A DNA stretch of 59,281 nt, taken from CBDUXP01 sp965371225 [NCBI: uncultured bacterium]. GTDB lineage: Bacteria > Abyssobacteria > SURF-5 > CBDUXP01. Within the stretch, counting starts at the first letter, position 1. The number at the start of each line of letters is the position of its first letter. Location of the stretch: assembly GCA_965371225.1 (NCBI GenBank), contig CBDUXP010000021.1, positions 1 to 59,281 on the forward strand. The letters are read 5' to 3'. Position numbers and translations under genes: made by a program. Shown piece after piece: positions 45,348 through 54,770 of this stretch. Below the pieces are notes generated by a model, which ran no database searches, was not told the DNA's origin, and was given only the letters and a program-made list of their open reading frames with translations.

Positions 45348-45444
45348 CTACGCGATCGAGGAGCACGGACAGATCGGCGGCCGACAGTTTCGCCAGGAGC
45401 GCCCGGTGCGGCCCCAGCCGCAACCGCCCATCCAATGCCGTCAT
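45328..45444 (-). CDS. Possible small ORF (38 aa) ahead of the DUF3108 gene
   Basis: ATG 45444 has AAGGA at 7 nt spacing, and the frame runs 38 codons to a TAG that lies 20 nt inside the DUF3108 gene. The product (Leu/Ala/Asp-rich, one probable helix: HRALLAKLSAADLSVLLDR) matches nothing I know. It fills the only gap between the receiver gene and the DUF3108 gene and could couple their translation. It could also be chance in high-GC DNA. Confidence 0.25.
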   Translation of the reverse strand: MTALDGRLRLGPHRALLAKLSAADLSVLLDRVDAPLSA

Positions 45445-45454
45445 GCGGGTGTCC

Positions 45455-45835
45455 TTAATCCGCCTGCGAGAGCAGGTCCCGAATGGTGTCTTCCAATTCG
45501 TCCAGATCAAAAGGTTTCACGATGTACCCGACACCGCCGCTGCGGCGGGCTTCCGCCCGCGCCTCGGCGTCATCCCGCGCGGTGAGGAAGATCACCGGCA
45601 CGTCGGCCAGCGCCGGCTCCGCTTTCAGGACGCGGCAGAGCCAGAAGCCGTCCATCTTCGGCATCATGACGTCCAGCATGACCAAGTCGGGCCGGGCATC
45701 CTGAATCCGGGCCAGCGCCTCCTCGCCCGAAGACCCCTGCGTCACCCGGAAGCCGCGCCGGGTGAGGAACGTGCTCGCGATGGCCACGATATCGGCGTCG
45801 TCGTCGACAATCATGATGTGCGGCAGGTCCGGCAT
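45455..45835 (-). CDS. Single-domain response regulator
   Basis: 126 aa receiver with D11-D12, phospho-acceptor D55 (LVMLDVMMPKMDG) and Lys (YIVKPFDLDE). There is no output domain. ATG 45835 is the first start preceding receiver-like sequence; the open frame upstream runs antisense-free through the cyclase gene but is out of its frame. It lies 56 nt after the large cyclase/ATPase gene and may relay signals from it or from the kinase at 50749-52173. Confidence 0.9.
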   Translation of the reverse strand: MPDLPHIMIVDDDADIVAIASTFLTRRGFRVTQGSSGEEALARIQDARPDLVMLDVMMPKMDGFWLCRVLKAEPALADVPVIFLTARDDAEARAEARRSGGVGYIVKPFDLDELEDTIRDLLSQAD

Positions 45836-45891
45836 GGCGGGCGCCGTGGCTCCTTCCCCAATCGGCACACTCTCCACCGCGCGTGGCGCCA

Positions 45892-48800
45892 CTATAGCAC
45901 GCTCGCGGCGGCGGCTTTCGCACCCGCCATCAGGCGATCCAGTTCCTGCACCCGCCACAGCGCACCGGCATCGGTACACAGGCCCCGCGCCTCGTCGAAG
46001 AGCCGCTGCGCCCCCGCCTCGTCCCCGGTCAGGTACGCGAGCTGCCCGGCCACGCCCAACGTCAGCGCCAACTCCAGCGGCATGCCCAACGTGCGGTACC
46101 GTTCCAGCGCCCGGTCGATGAGTTCCCCCGCCTGCGTGAGTTCGGGCGGGTTGCAGTGCAAGAGCGCGTGTCCCATCACCCGTTCGGCGCGGCCGGCCTC
46201 TTTCGCCGACGCCTCCCGCTCCAGCGCATCGTTGGCATACCCGGAGGCTTGCGCCACCCGGCCCAGCGCTAACGCCGTCTCGCTCAACCGCACCAGCGCG
46301 GAGTAACCCAGTATGCTCCCGGCCCGCGCCAGATGCTGCTTGAACGTGCGCAGGGCTTCGGGGAACCGGCCCTGGGCAAACGCCAGGCGGCCCAGGGTGA
46401 AACCGGCGTTGCCGATGACGAAGGCCACGTTCAACCGTTCGCCCAATTCCAACCCCTGGCGGGCCAACCGGTCCGCCTCCTCGAACTCGCCCGCCTCGAA
46501 GAACACGTCCGACGAGAACGATGACGCGGCGGCCACGGCCCAATCGCTGCCGCGCCGCTCGCTCGCAGCGAGCGCCTCCCGGGCGTGCGCGAGCGCCTGG
46601 GCCGTGTGGCCCGTCTCGCACGCCACGAAGGCAAGCATGCTCGGCCCGATCACGTCGCCCATGCTCTCCGGCGCCGAGGCGCCCAGGCGGATCATCTGTT
46701 CGTAACAGTGCTGCGCCTCCGGCCAGCGCCCGGTCGACCGGAGCGCGTTGCCCAGGTGCATGTAGCCACGGGCCAGCATGGCGGTGTCCCCCGCCTCTTC
46801 GCACAGGTGCAATCCCTTCTGCAACAGGTCCAGGGAATCCTCCCGCGTACCGATGCCCATGCCCGCGAGCCCACCCAGGCTCACGTACAGCCGGCCGAGC
46901 CGTTCGCGGTAGTCCAGCGACTCCGCAATCGTGAGGGCTTCGGAGGAGAGCCGGGCCGATTCCTCCATCGCCCCACCCAGGAACCGCATGTCCGCCATTT
47001 CTTCCAGCAGGTCCACGCGGAGCCGCTGCCGGTCCGGGGTGGCGGGCAGGGTCGCCACCAGCTTCAGGGCCTGCCCCAGTTGGTCCGCCCCTTCATGCAC
47101 AACTCCCACCGCGCGGGAGCGCGCCGCCCCCCGCTGCAGGTAGTGAATCGCGCGCTCGGGGTCATTGCCCTTGGCGAATTGGTGGCCCAGGCGCGCGTAG
47201 AACTCCCGCAGCCGGTCCCCGTACACCCATTCGATGGCCATGCCCACCCGCTGGTGCAGGTCCCGCCGGTGGCTCCGCAACAGCCCGGCGTAAGCCACGT
47301 CGCGCGTCACCCCCTGCCGGAACACGAACGTGTCCGGCCCCCGCGAGGTGATCATCTCCGCCGCCACCAGGGCATCCAACTCCGGCGTGAGGCCCTCGGC
47401 CTGGAGCACCGCCGTTAGCAGCGGCACCTCGAAGACGCGCCCGATGACCGCCGCCACCTGGAGCGTGCGCTTGACCGGCTCCGCCAGCCGGTCGATGCTC
47501 GCCATCACGATGTCCTGAATGGAATCGGGAATGTTCGCCTCGCTCAAGGGGCGCGCGATGCGTACCCCCTCGGGCGTCTGCTCCAAGAACCCATCATCCT
47601 GCAGCATGCGCAGGGACGCCTCGATGTAGTACGGATTGCCCTCCGCCCCTTCCTCGACCAGCGCCAACAAGTCCGGCGGGACCCGCGTGCCCCCGAGCAC
47701 GGACCGCACGATGGCGGTGGTGCTGTCGCGGGACAGCCGGTCGATGGTGATGTGGCGATAGTAGGACCGGTCGGCCCAGGGGAAGCGGTAGCCGGCGGTG
47801 AAGGTGCAGATGAGGCCGATGCGCCGGCCGGCCATCCCGCGGATCAGGTCGCCCAACAGCTCCTCGCTCGTGGGATCGATCCACTGCAAATCTTCGATCA
47901 CCAAGAGGAGGGGGGCCTGATCGCTGGCGGCGAACAATCCCTCGAGCAGCCGGGCAAAGATCTTCTGCTTCGTCTCGGCCGCATCGCCGCTCCCCTCGTC
48001 CGGGCGGCGGCCGGTGAGTAAGAGACTGTTCAGGCCGGCGCCCTCCGCGCCGCCCGTCGCCTCCCCCACGGGGAACAGGTCGTGGAGCACGCCCCCGGCG
48101 CAGTCGGGATCGTCCAGACATGGCTGCAGATCGCGCATCAGATCGAGGAACGGCATGTACGCCACCCCACCGCCGTAGGACAGGCAGTGCCCCTCGGCCA
48201 CGAGCACCCGGTCCCGGTCGATCCCGTCGAGCAGCTCGTGGACCAGGCGGGATTTGCCCACCCCAATCTCCGCCATGATCCCGATCACGCGCGCGTCACC
48301 GGCCAGCGCGCGTTCCACGTGCTTGCGCAAAATCCGCAGCTCCTCGTCGCGTCCCACGAACGGCGTCAGGGCATGGTGCGCGTGCAAGTCGGCGTGATCG
48401 TGCCCCCCCGTCAGGCCGCTGACGCGGTACACCTCCACCGCCTCGGTGCGGCCCTTCACCGTCCGCTGCCCGAGGGACTCGCAGGCGAAGTCGCGGAGCA
48501 CCACGCGGTAGGTATTTTCCGTGATCAGAATCGTCCCGGGCTCGGCCATCTGTTCCATGCGCGCGGCCAGGTTCGTCGTATCCCCGACTGCGGTGTAGTC
48601 GTACCGGCCGGCGCTGCCCACGGTCCCCACCACCACCAGACCGGTGTTCAGGCCGATGCGCATGCGGAAGGTGATCCCGCGCTCGGCCTTGAAGTCGTCC
48701 GCCAGGTCCTCCAGCGCGTGTTGAATCGACAGGGCGGCCAGCACCGCGCGCTGGGGCGAATCGGTCCGCGCAATGGGCGCGCCGAACAGCGCCATGATCC

Positions 48801-49293
48801 CGTCGCCCGTGAACTGGTTGATGGTGCCCTCGTACCGGTGTACTTCCCGCACCAGGACTTCGAAGCACCGGTTCATGATGCCGTGCACGTCCTCCGGGTC
48901 GAGCTTCTCAGACATGGACGTGAACCCCGTCACGTCGGCGAACATGACCGTCACTTGCTTCCGCTCACCCGCGAAGACGCCGGTGGTCCCCGGCGCCGCC
49001 GCCGGCTCACCCGGTGTACCGGGTTGGGGCCCCGCGGGCGCCACGTAGGCCAACCCGGCCGGCGATGCGGGCCCCGCCGGCGCGGGAGGCGGGGGGGAAG
49101 CTGCCGGGGCCCGACTGGACGGCGCCCCGGCCACGGCGTCGGCATGCAAGGCCGCGCCGCATTCGTTGCAGAACTTGCTCTCCGGCGGGTTTGCGTGGCC
49201 ACACGCGGTACAGGCGCCCCCCAGGGTGGCGCCGCACTGGTTGCAGAAGCGCGCCTCCTCGGGATTGGGCACGCCGCAGGACGGACAGGTCAT
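45892..49293 (-). CDS. Zinc-ribbon / class III nucleotidyl cyclase / AAA ATPase / TPR protein
   Basis: 1133 aa. Two zinc ribbons open the protein (C3, C6, C17, C20 and C28, C31, C42, C45). After a Pro/Ala linker comes a class III cyclase domain (about 108-290) with metal Asp residues D120 (MFADVTGF) and D164 (FTGDGIMALFG) and the catalytic Asn and Arg of TTNLAARM, so it looks active. An STAND-like AAA ATPase follows (P-loop AEIGVGKS, with Ala for the first Gly; Walker B LLVIEDLQWID), then about 400 residues of TPR-like helical repeats. It probably makes cAMP or cGMP in response to a bound signal. The stop/start overlap with the sigma-54 regulator (ATGA) indicates one operon. Confidence 0.9.
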   Translation of the reverse strand: MTCPSCGVPNPEEARFCNQCGATLGGACTACGHANPPESKFCNECGAALHADAVAGAPSSRAPAASPPPPAPAGPASPAGLAYVAPAGPQPGTPGEPAAAPGTTGVFAGERKQVTVMFADVTGFTSMSEKLDPEDVHGIMNRCFEVLVREVHRYEGTINQFTGDGIMALFGAPIARTDSPQRAVLAALSIQHALEDLADDFKAERGITFRMRIGLNTGLVVVGTVGSAGRYDYTAVGDTTNLAARMEQMAEPGTILITENTYRVVLRDFACESLGQRTVKGRTEAVEVYRVSGLTGGHDHADLHAHHALTPFVGRDEELRILRKHVERALAGDARVIGIMAEIGVGKSRLVHELLDGIDRDRVLVAEGHCLSYGGGVAYMPFLDLMRDLQPCLDDPDCAGGVLHDLFPVGEATGGAEGAGLNSLLLTGRRPDEGSGDAAETKQKIFARLLEGLFAASDQAPLLLVIEDLQWIDPTSEELLGDLIRGMAGRRIGLICTFTAGYRFPWADRSYYRHITIDRLSRDSTTAIVRSVLGGTRVPPDLLALVEEGAEGNPYYIEASLRMLQDDGFLEQTPEGVRIARPLSEANIPDSIQDIVMASIDRLAEPVKRTLQVAAVIGRVFEVPLLTAVLQAEGLTPELDALVAAEMITSRGPDTFVFRQGVTRDVAYAGLLRSHRRDLHQRVGMAIEWVYGDRLREFYARLGHQFAKGNDPERAIHYLQRGAARSRAVGVVHEGADQLGQALKLVATLPATPDRQRLRVDLLEEMADMRFLGGAMEESARLSSEALTIAESLDYRERLGRLYVSLGGLAGMGIGTREDSLDLLQKGLHLCEEAGDTAMLARGYMHLGNALRSTGRWPEAQHCYEQMIRLGASAPESMGDVIGPSMLAFVACETGHTAQALAHAREALAASERRGSDWAVAAASSFSSDVFFEAGEFEEADRLARQGLELGERLNVAFVIGNAGFTLGRLAFAQGRFPEALRTFKQHLARAGSILGYSALVRLSETALALGRVAQASGYANDALEREASAKEAGRAERVMGHALLHCNPPELTQAGELIDRALERYRTLGMPLELALTLGVAGQLAYLTGDEAGAQRLFDEARGLCTDAGALWRVQELDRLMAGAKAAAASVL

Positions 49294-50756
49294 CGCGCGC
49301 CTCCCGCGGCGCCGTTCCCCTCGGCGCGCGCGCCCGGGCCGGACGGACGCTGCTGGAGCGGGATGCCGTACTTGCGGATGCGGTACTGCATGGTCTTGTA
49401 GCTGAGCCCCAGCAGTTGGGCCGCGCCGCGAATTTGCCCCCCGCTGCGTGCGAGGGCTTCGCGGATCAGGCGCGCTTCCAGTTCATCCATCGTCAGGCCG
49501 GCCCGTTCGAGAAAGGCCACCGCCGCGCCGGAGTGCTCCGTGCCGGGCGGCGCGGATACGCCCGCCTGTCCGGTGGTGGCCCCGTTCAGCGCGGCGCGCG
49601 CGGCCGCCTCGCCAATGTCGGGCGCATCGGTCGTGACCCACAGGCGTTCCAACACGTTTTCCAATTCGCGGACGTTCCCCGGCCAGTGATAGGCCTGCAG
49701 CACGGCGAGCGCGCCCGGGCTCAACCTGCGCGCCGGCCCCCCCAGTTGGGCCTCCAGCCTGGCACGCACCGCCGCCGCTAGCAATGGCACGTCGTCCAAC
49801 CGCGCCCGCAGGGGCGGGACGTGAATGGGCAGCACGTGCAGGCGGAAGTACAGGTCCTCGCGGAAAGCGCCCGCCCGCACCGCCGCGTCCAGGTCCGCGT
49901 TCGTGGAGGCCAGGATCCGCGCGCGCACCGGCAGGGACTGCTCCCCGCCGACGCGCATGATGGTCCGCTCCTGCAACGCGCGCAGCAGCTTGCCCTGCAG
50001 GTCCACGGGCATGGAGCTGATCTCGTCGAGCAGCAGGGTGCCGTCGGCCGCCTGTTCGAACTTGCCGCGCACCCGCCGCACCGCGCCGGTAAACGCGCCC
50101 TGCTCGTGGCCGAACAGCTCGCTCTCGATCAAGCTGGCGGGCAGGGCGGCGCAGTTGACGGCCACGAAGGGCGCGCGCGGGCGGGGGCCGCCGTCGTGAA
50201 TCGCCCGCGCCACCAGTTCCTTCCCCGCGCCGCTCTCACCCGTGATGAGCACGGTGCTGCTCACCTGACAGGCCTTCGCGATGAGGCTGCGGAGTTGGTG
50301 CATCACCGGGGTATGCCCAATGAGCACGTCCTCCACGCGCCGACTGTTGACCTCCGCGCGCAGCCGCTGGTTCTCCGCCGCCAGCGCGCGCCGGGCGAGC
50401 CCTTTCTCGATGGCGAGCAACAGGGCCGTCTTATCGAAGGGTTTCGAGAGGTAATCGAACGCCCCCAGGCGCACGGCCTCGACCGCGCCCTCGATGGAAC
50501 CGTACGCGGTCATCACGATGACCGGCGCGTCGGGCAGGCGTTGCAGGGCCTCGGCCAACAGGCGCGCGCCGCCCCCGTCTGGCATGCGCCAATCCGTCAG
50601 CACCAGATCCCATCCCTGGCGTTGCAGGTGCGTGCCGGCCTCTGCCGGCCCCGCGGCGAGGCCCACTTCGTGACCCGCCGCCCGCAGCACGTCCGCGATG
50701 ATCGCCCGCTGCGGCGCTTCGTCGTCCACCACGAGGATGCTGGCCGGTTCAGTCAT
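49290..50756 (-). CDS. NtrC-type sigma-54 response regulator
   Basis: 488 aa from ATG 50756, overlapping the kinase gene by 8 nt. Canonical receiver: D11-D12, phospho-acceptor D55 (LVLTDWRMPDGGG) and Lys in YLSKPFD. AAA+ domain with GESGAGKE, GAFTGA and GTLLLDEISSM; C-terminal HTH AAQLLGLSYKTMQYRIRKY and a Gly/Ala/Arg tail. It is the cognate regulator of the adjacent kinase. Of the three sigma-54 activators here it is the only one with a fully conserved receiver. Confidence 0.94.
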   Translation of the reverse strand: MTEPASILVVDDEAPQRAIIADVLRAAGHEVGLAAGPAEAGTHLQRQGWDLVLTDWRMPDGGGARLLAEALQRLPDAPVIVMTAYGSIEGAVEAVRLGAFDYLSKPFDKTALLLAIEKGLARRALAAENQRLRAEVNSRRVEDVLIGHTPVMHQLRSLIAKACQVSSTVLITGESGAGKELVARAIHDGGPRPRAPFVAVNCAALPASLIESELFGHEQGAFTGAVRRVRGKFEQAADGTLLLDEISSMPVDLQGKLLRALQERTIMRVGGEQSLPVRARILASTNADLDAAVRAGAFREDLYFRLHVLPIHVPPLRARLDDVPLLAAAVRARLEAQLGGPARRLSPGALAVLQAYHWPGNVRELENVLERLWVTTDAPDIGEAAARAALNGATTGQAGVSAPPGTEHSGAAVAFLERAGLTMDELEARLIREALARSGGQIRGAAQLLGLSYKTMQYRIRKYGIPLQQRPSGPGARAEGNGAAGGAR

Positions 50757-52173
50757 CCGCGCACTCCGCGCCAAGCGCAGGCTCCGTACCAAGCACGATC
50801 GTCATGGTGGTGCCCCGGTCGGGGCCGGACTCCACCTCCAACCGGCCGCCGTGTTGCTCGATGACGCTGCGGGTGAGCGCAAGCCCCAATCCGGTGCCGT
50901 CCGGCTTCGTGGTGAAGTACGGCTCGAACATGCGCGCCTGTACCTCCGGTGGGATACCCGGTCCCGAATCGCGCACCGCGATGCGGACCTGCCCATTGTC
51001 CCGCGCGGTGGACACTTCCACCCGTCCGCCCTCGCCGGCCGCATCAAAGGCGTTGACCAGAATATTCACGATGGCGCCCTTGACCTGGTTCGCGTCGATC
51101 GCCACGCGCGTGTCGAGCGCGCCCAGGTCTTCGGCCAACGTAATGCGGCGGCGCCGCGCCTCTGCCCGCACCAAGTGCAACACCCCATCCACGACGGCGT
51201 CCAGCGCGTGCGGCGCGGGCTGCGGTGGTTGCTCGCGGGCCAGGGTCAGGAAGTCGCGCACCAGCCGGTCCAGCCGCTCCACCTCGCTGCCCATAGCCGC
51301 CGCGTACCGCTGCGCCTCGGCCAAGCTCGCCGGCGCATCGCCAGCCAACACATCCTTCAAGTGCGACGATGTGAGTTTCAGCGCGTTCAACGGATTGCCG
51401 ATGTCGTGCGCGATGCCCGCCGCCAGATTCCCCATGGCGGTCAGGCGCTGGCTTTGGCGCAGCCGGTCGGCCATAGCGGCCTTCTCCCGCAAGGCGGCGA
51501 CCATAGCGTTGAACCGCTCTTGGAGGACGCTGACCTCACTCGAGTTGGCCGTAATGTTCACCGATTCCAGCCGGCCCTCGCCCACGTCCGCCAGATGCTC
51601 GCTCAGTTGGCGCAACGGGCGCAGCGCCGAGGCCACCGTGTAGCACAGGGCCAGGGTCGTCAAGCAAAACACGGCGATGAGCGCCCAAAGCAGCCGGCTG
51701 CGGAACGCTTGCAGGATCGCCGTCTGCGGCGCGATGGCCAGGGCCACGTTCACGTAACCCACCACCTCGCCCGCCGCCTCGATGGGCAGCGTCTGCACGT
51801 ACGCCGTGAGTGGGCCGTCGGGCCCCTCCAGCCGCCGGATTTGCAGCCCGAGTCCCGGCGTGTCCATAAGCGAGCCGGCCAACCGGGATGACCGGGCGCT
51901 GGCCGCCACCTCCAGGTCCTGGTTGAACAGCACGATGGCGTCCACTTCCTGTTGCTCCCGGAGTTGGATCAGCAGGTCCTCCAGGGGCTCCTCCGCCACG
52001 CTGCTCACCCGGACCTGAACACCCTTCAAGATTTCGCTGCTCTTGGCATCCATCTCCCGCACGATGGCCTGCTGGTAGTAGGCGCCCCCGGCCACGATGG
52101 CGGCGAAGAGGCAGGCGAGCAGCACCAAGCTCTGGAGGATGATGCGGCCGGTGAGGGAGCGGACGAGGTGCAT
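50749..52173 (-). CDS. Membrane sensor histidine kinase (NtrB/PAS-less HAMP type)
   Basis: 474 aa from ATG 52173. TM1 (about 10-32) and TM2 (about 160-182) flank a 125-residue periplasmic sensor; a HAMP domain (about 177-228) precedes the H box with H256 (AAGIAHDIGNPLN). HATPase motifs N (NQVKGAIVNILVNAFDAA), G1 (DSGPGIP), F (FEPYFTTK) and G2 (GTGLGLAL) are intact. It phosphorylates the overlapping regulator gene product. The signal is unknown; the periplasmic part has no recognised ligand motif. Confidence 0.94.
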   Translation of the reverse strand: MHLVRSLTGRIILQSLVLLACLFAAIVAGGAYYQQAIVREMDAKSSEILKGVQVRVSSVAEEPLEDLLIQLREQQEVDAIVLFNQDLEVAASARSSRLAGSLMDTPGLGLQIRRLEGPDGPLTAYVQTLPIEAAGEVVGYVNVALAIAPQTAILQAFRSRLLWALIAVFCLTTLALCYTVASALRPLRQLSEHLADVGEGRLESVNITANSSEVSVLQERFNAMVAALREKAAMADRLRQSQRLTAMGNLAAGIAHDIGNPLNALKLTSSHLKDVLAGDAPASLAEAQRYAAAMGSEVERLDRLVRDFLTLAREQPPQPAPHALDAVVDGVLHLVRAEARRRRITLAEDLGALDTRVAIDANQVKGAIVNILVNAFDAAGEGGRVEVSTARDNGQVRIAVRDSGPGIPPEVQARMFEPYFTTKPDGTGLGLALTRSVIEQHGGRLEVESGPDRGTTMTIVLGTEPALGAECADD

Positions 52174-52337
52174 GGGGTGCAGGCGGCGCGAGCGTCCGGG
52201 GTGCGTGGGCGGGGGCACCCCGGCTCCATGCCGCTGTGCGTCAAGTCTAGCACCCCATTTGGGGCACGTCCACGAGGCGCAGGTTTATCCGGTGGGGACT
52301 CGCCCCACAGGCGCTTTATGCCGGCAGCAAGCCGGGA

Positions 52338-52937
52338 TCAGGACGCTGGCGCAGCGGGTGCATCCTTCGTTTCGGGGTCCTGGGCCCCTGGGGTAGCCGG
52401 GGAGGGATAGAGGGGCTCACTGTCCCGTCCCATCCGTCCGCTTGCCGTCTCGAGACGTCCGGTGGCGGGGGTAGTGGGGAGGGCGGCGGCCAACCCGAAC
52501 CGGGGCATATTGGCGTACACGTTCTCATACTGGCCCGGGTTCACCAGGTAGGTCTCGTGCCAGACCCCGACGCTGCTGTCCGCGCCGACGCCGCGGTTGT
52601 ACGCCTTCCACGCGGCGGGGTGCAATCCGCCCTTCAGGCGGGCGTAGTCGTGCATGTGCTCGTAGGAGCGCCAGTACTGCGCCAGCGCCAAACCCCGCCA
52701 GTACAGAAACACCTCCACCCCGAGCAGCCCCAGGGCAGGGTTGGCCCGCAGTTCCCGGACCATCGGAAACATGGCATAGCCGGTGCGCATCCACTTGCGC
52801 AATGCCCAGAAATTATTGATCCGAAACCCGATCAGTAATACGAGGAATGGGTCGTCGGAACGCGCGGTCCACCGGCCGGCAAAGATGCGCCCTGTGTCCG
52901 TCGTGCCGACTTGCGCCGCTTCTCCGTTCCCGCTCAT
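52338..52937 (-). CDS. DUF4188 family protein (monooxygenase-like)
   Basis: 199 aa from ATG 52937, with GGAGGGAGG upstream; an upstream in-frame ATG (52994) lacks such a site. Residues about 15-150 match the DUF4188 pattern: IFAGRWTARSDDPFLVLLIGFRIN, WMRTGYAMFPMVREL, GLLGVEVFLYWRG and W-H-ETY. The family is predicted to be a small alpha-beta barrel related to heme-dependent monooxygenases, with no established reaction. The C-terminal 45 residues are Pro/Thr/Ala-rich and probably disordered. It is monocistronic. Confidence 0.75.
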   Translation of the reverse strand: MSGNGEAAQVGTTDTGRIFAGRWTARSDDPFLVLLIGFRINNFWALRKWMRTGYAMFPMVRELRANPALGLLGVEVFLYWRGLALAQYWRSYEHMHDYARLKGGLHPAAWKAYNRGVGADSSVGVWHETYLVNPGQYENVYANMPRFGLAAALPTTPATGRLETASGRMGRDSEPLYPSPATPGAQDPETKDAPAAPAS

Positions 52938-53057
52938 GCGTCCCTCCCTCCGGAATCCGAGTGCAGCATAGTCGCTCGTAGAGACCTGAGACAACGCGCC
53001 CGGGTGCCGCGTGACATCCGGCGCCCGGCCGCCTACGACTCGGCTACAGCGCGACGG

Positions 53058-54701
53058 TCAGGAGCCTGCGGGCGCAGGGTCCGGCTGGGGGGCGGCTTCG
53101 GGTGCAGCGTCGGACTGTGCTTCGGGCTGGCTGGTGACTGCGGGGGCAACGTCTGGCTCGGGTTCCGGCGGAGGCTCGACCTTCGGGGCCATTTCCTCTT
53201 CCAACTTCAGAATCAGGAGGCGCGTCTGGTTCAGGTCACGCGGCGCCCTGCGGGGCTCCATCTCCAGGTACCGATTGAAACTCTCGATGGCATCGGCGTT
53301 TTCCCCCCGCTTCATATAGATCAAACCCAGGTCGAGATGCAGCTCGGTCCAGTATGGGGCCATCTCGATCGCCAGCCGGTACTCTTCAATGGCCTCCTGG
53401 TACCGGCGGCGGCCACGCTTGGCGGCGGCGGCGCCCCGCCTGACATGGCGGCGCGCTTCCGGGGGCGCGACTTGCAGGGCGAGCGGTTCGATCGCCGCCA
53501 GCATCCGCTGCACGGTGTCCTGCATGCCGTCGGCCACCTTCGCCTCCCGCAGCCGCTGTTCGAGACGGACGAAATCGAACGCGTCGTGGACGGGTTGAAG
53601 ATAGATGGATGCGAGGATTGGTTCGCGCTCGCCGGGCGGGATGCCGGCCAACACGTCCAACGTCGCTTGCAGGTCCCGTTCCATGGCGGTCCAACAGAGT
53701 TCGTTGGTCCACTCGCCGCCTTCGGCCGTCTGCTGCCCATAAGGCCCCATGCCGGCGCGGATCAACGCGCGGAGAAACTCCGGCCGACCCTCCTCGGCGT
53801 AGCCCGACACCCGCAACAGCAGGCGGCCCACCGCTTGACCGGTTGCCGGCGACATGCGCGCCCAGGAGACGTCTTCCGTGGTGTAGATACGGTCAAACGC
53901 GGCGAAGAATGCTTGAAGCGCGTCCGTGTTCTTGGGATTTTCAGCCCACGTGGCCAAGTCATCGTCCGCCTGGCGCGCCAACTGCAAGGTCTCGTCGTCA
54001 GTCAGTTTGGCATCAACTGCCGCGGTGTCCCCCAACCCTTCAGTCGACGCCGTTTCGGCCATAGACCCGATCAGAGCCGCGATGATGCGTCCCACGTCCT
54101 CCCGTATTTCGTCCGGCCATTCGACTTGCAATTCGCGTGCGATCTTTGCGAAGTCGTAATCGTGCCGCGCGTCGGTATAGATGTTGTCCACCAGGCGGCG
54201 GCGGTTCTCCTCGCCGATTTCCAACAGCACCGCGATGGTCAGCGACGGGTTCTGCTCGAAGAGCCCCCACAGCATTTCCCGGAAACCCTCCGACCCCTCG
54301 GCCGTGGCACCGTAAGGCCCGAAGCTCGCCATCATGATGGCTTCCAGAAACGCCCCGTCCCCCGCCTCCGCGTAGACGTACGCCCGATGCAGCGCGTCCC
54401 CGTAGACGCGGTTCGTGGGGGTGGCCAGGTTCGGCCACTCAGCCGCGTAAATTTTCTGGAGCACTTCCTGGAACGCGCCCTGCAACCCCTGGTGGTCGGG
54501 CTCAGCTTCGAGCTTGGCCATGAGGTCCGTCGCGCGCTCCGCCAGGGGGGACAGCGCGCCCTCGGTCCAAGCGGGATTACCAGATGTCGGCGCCGCGTCC
54601 GCCTCGGGGGCCGCCTGCTCGGGGGGGGCAGCCTGGCTGCACGACGCGAGGGCGATTCCGAGCAGCATCGCCCACAGATGGACCCTCGCCCGTAATCTCA
54701 C
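53058..54701 (-). CDS. Lipoprotein with two GPYG modules and TPR repeats, unknown function
   Basis: 547 aa from GTG 54701 (a more upstream GTG at 54740 is possible). Lipobox ALASC gives an acylated Cys near residue 20. Two copies of a roughly 150-residue helical module follow (about 60-215 and 245-390). Each has an aromatic/acidic start (IYAAEWPN in the first), FLxAIxxA-xx-GPYG, then ENRRRLVDNIY-type and H-x3-DF motifs. Two TPRs (about 425-490) and a Pro/Glu/Ala tail end the protein. I do not recognise the module. The next gene upstream is a paralogue, so this is a tandem duplication. Likely outer- or inner-membrane attached, facing the periplasm. Confidence 0.8.
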   Translation of the reverse strand: MRLRARVHLWAMLLGIALASCSQAAPPEQAAPEADAAPTSGNPAWTEGALSPLAERATDLMAKLEAEPDHQGLQGAFQEVLQKIYAAEWPNLATPTNRVYGDALHRAYVYAEAGDGAFLEAIMMASFGPYGATAEGSEGFREMLWGLFEQNPSLTIAVLLEIGEENRRRLVDNIYTDARHDYDFAKIARELQVEWPDEIREDVGRIIAALIGSMAETASTEGLGDTAAVDAKLTDDETLQLARQADDDLATWAENPKNTDALQAFFAAFDRIYTTEDVSWARMSPATGQAVGRLLLRVSGYAEEGRPEFLRALIRAGMGPYGQQTAEGGEWTNELCWTAMERDLQATLDVLAGIPPGEREPILASIYLQPVHDAFDFVRLEQRLREAKVADGMQDTVQRMLAAIEPLALQVAPPEARRHVRRGAAAAKRGRRRYQEAIEEYRLAIEMAPYWTELHLDLGLIYMKRGENADAIESFNRYLEMEPRRAPRDLNQTRLLILKLEEEMAPKVEPPPEPEPDVAPAVTSQPEAQSDAAPEAAPQPDPAPAGS

Positions 54702-54770
54702 CCTTCGGCGTACCCCTTCGGCACCCGCGCGCGCCACCACGCCATTGTACGCGACCGACCGGGAGAACCC

